NCBI GenBank assembly: GCA_002315155.1
Contig: DCFY01000158.1
Location: forward strand, 1 to 5,870
DNA length: 5,870 nt
Source of the DNA: Megamonas sp. UBA1792
GTDB taxonomy: Bacteria; Bacillota_C; Negativicutes; Selenomonadales; Selenomonadaceae
Direction: 5' to 3'
How positions within the stretch are numbered: the first letter of the stretch is position 1; every line of letters begins with the position of its first letter. The translations under genes were made by a program, and so were the position numbers. Below, one piece after another: positions 5,758-5,870 of this stretch. A model generated the notes under the pieces. The model was not told where the DNA came from, searched no databases, and worked only from the letters and a program-made list of their open reading frames with translations.

Positions 5758-5870
5758 GTGAGAAAAGTTATTGTTGTTGGCGCAGGCCTTGCAGGCAGTG
5801 AGGCTGCCTGGCAAGTAGCTGAACAGGGGATAGATGTTGATCTTTATGAGATGCGTCCGAAGAAGATGAC
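5758..5870 (+). CDS. trmFO: tRNA (uracil-5-)-methyltransferase TrmFO, N-terminal part
   Basis: TrmFO (formerly Gid) methylates U54 in the T-loop of tRNA, using 5,10-methylene-tetrahydrofolate as carbon donor and FAD as carrier. Only the first 37 complete codons are present; the gene runs off the window. They show the FAD-binding start [15 protein letters not shown] with GxGxxG at 8-13, and the family-typical [11 protein letters not shown] at 28-38 (the last residue incomplete), where Glu31 is the expected ribose-binding acid. GTG 5758 is preferred over GTG 5755 because GGAGG (5746-5750) is then 7 nt away. It begins 33 nt after topA with no terminator between, so it belongs to the same operon. 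It creates a need for folate cofactor in this organism. Confidence 0.92.
   Translation, partial: MRKVIVVGAGLAGSEAAWQVAEQGIDVDLYEMRPKKM

Overview
The window reads as chromosome of a low-to-mid G+C Firmicutes-type bacterium. The signs are strong AGGAGG-type ribosome binding sites, GTG starts and the order dprA-topA-trmFO, which is typical of Firmicutes. Protein flavour suggests Clostridia or Negativicutes, but I cannot place it closer from sequence alone. I see no insertion sequence, phage gene, CRISPR array, tRNA or rRNA.

Left part (1-1154, minus strand): a complete nicotinate phosphoribosyltransferase gene (pncB type, 350 aa; NAD salvage), followed 19 nt downstream by an uncatalogued 25-codon reading frame. 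That frame has a good ribosome binding site and encodes a single hydrophobic segment. The 131-bp divergent intergenic region (1155-1285) carries back-to-back promoter-like boxes and a clear inverted repeat in the pncB leader that could be an operator.

Middle part (1286-2127, plus strand): two small folate-flavoured genes. The first (121 aa) resembles, from memory of the family, only the N-terminal extension found on many clostridial dihydropteroate synthases, here without the catalytic barrel. The second is a dihydroneopterin aldolase (FolB) family protein. It keeps the Glu/Tyr/Lys active-site positions but lacks the usual pterin-anchoring Glu and the proline-rich loop. No folK or full folP is present. 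The two genes may be a divergent or eroded remnant of a folate locus.

Intergenic 2128-2363: no convincing gene. It holds a small G+C-rich island, a 12-bp palindrome, a weak hairpin and a good sigma-70/A-like promoter pointing at dprA.

Right part (2370-5870, plus strand): a tightly packed operon of dprA, topA and trmFO. dprA is split by a -1 frame change at a run of six A. The Rossmann core ends at a premature stop, and the C-terminal winged-helix domain continues in another frame, with its own SD-like sequence and TTG codon. The winged-helix frame overlaps topA by 4 nt. topA is a complete type IA DNA topoisomerase with three intact zinc ribbons and a lysine-rich tail. trmFO (folate- and FAD-dependent tRNA U54 methyltransferase) starts 33 nt later and runs off the window.

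I found no exotic multigene system. The points most worth a second look are the orphan folate-like pair, the split dprA and the 25-aa membrane peptide.
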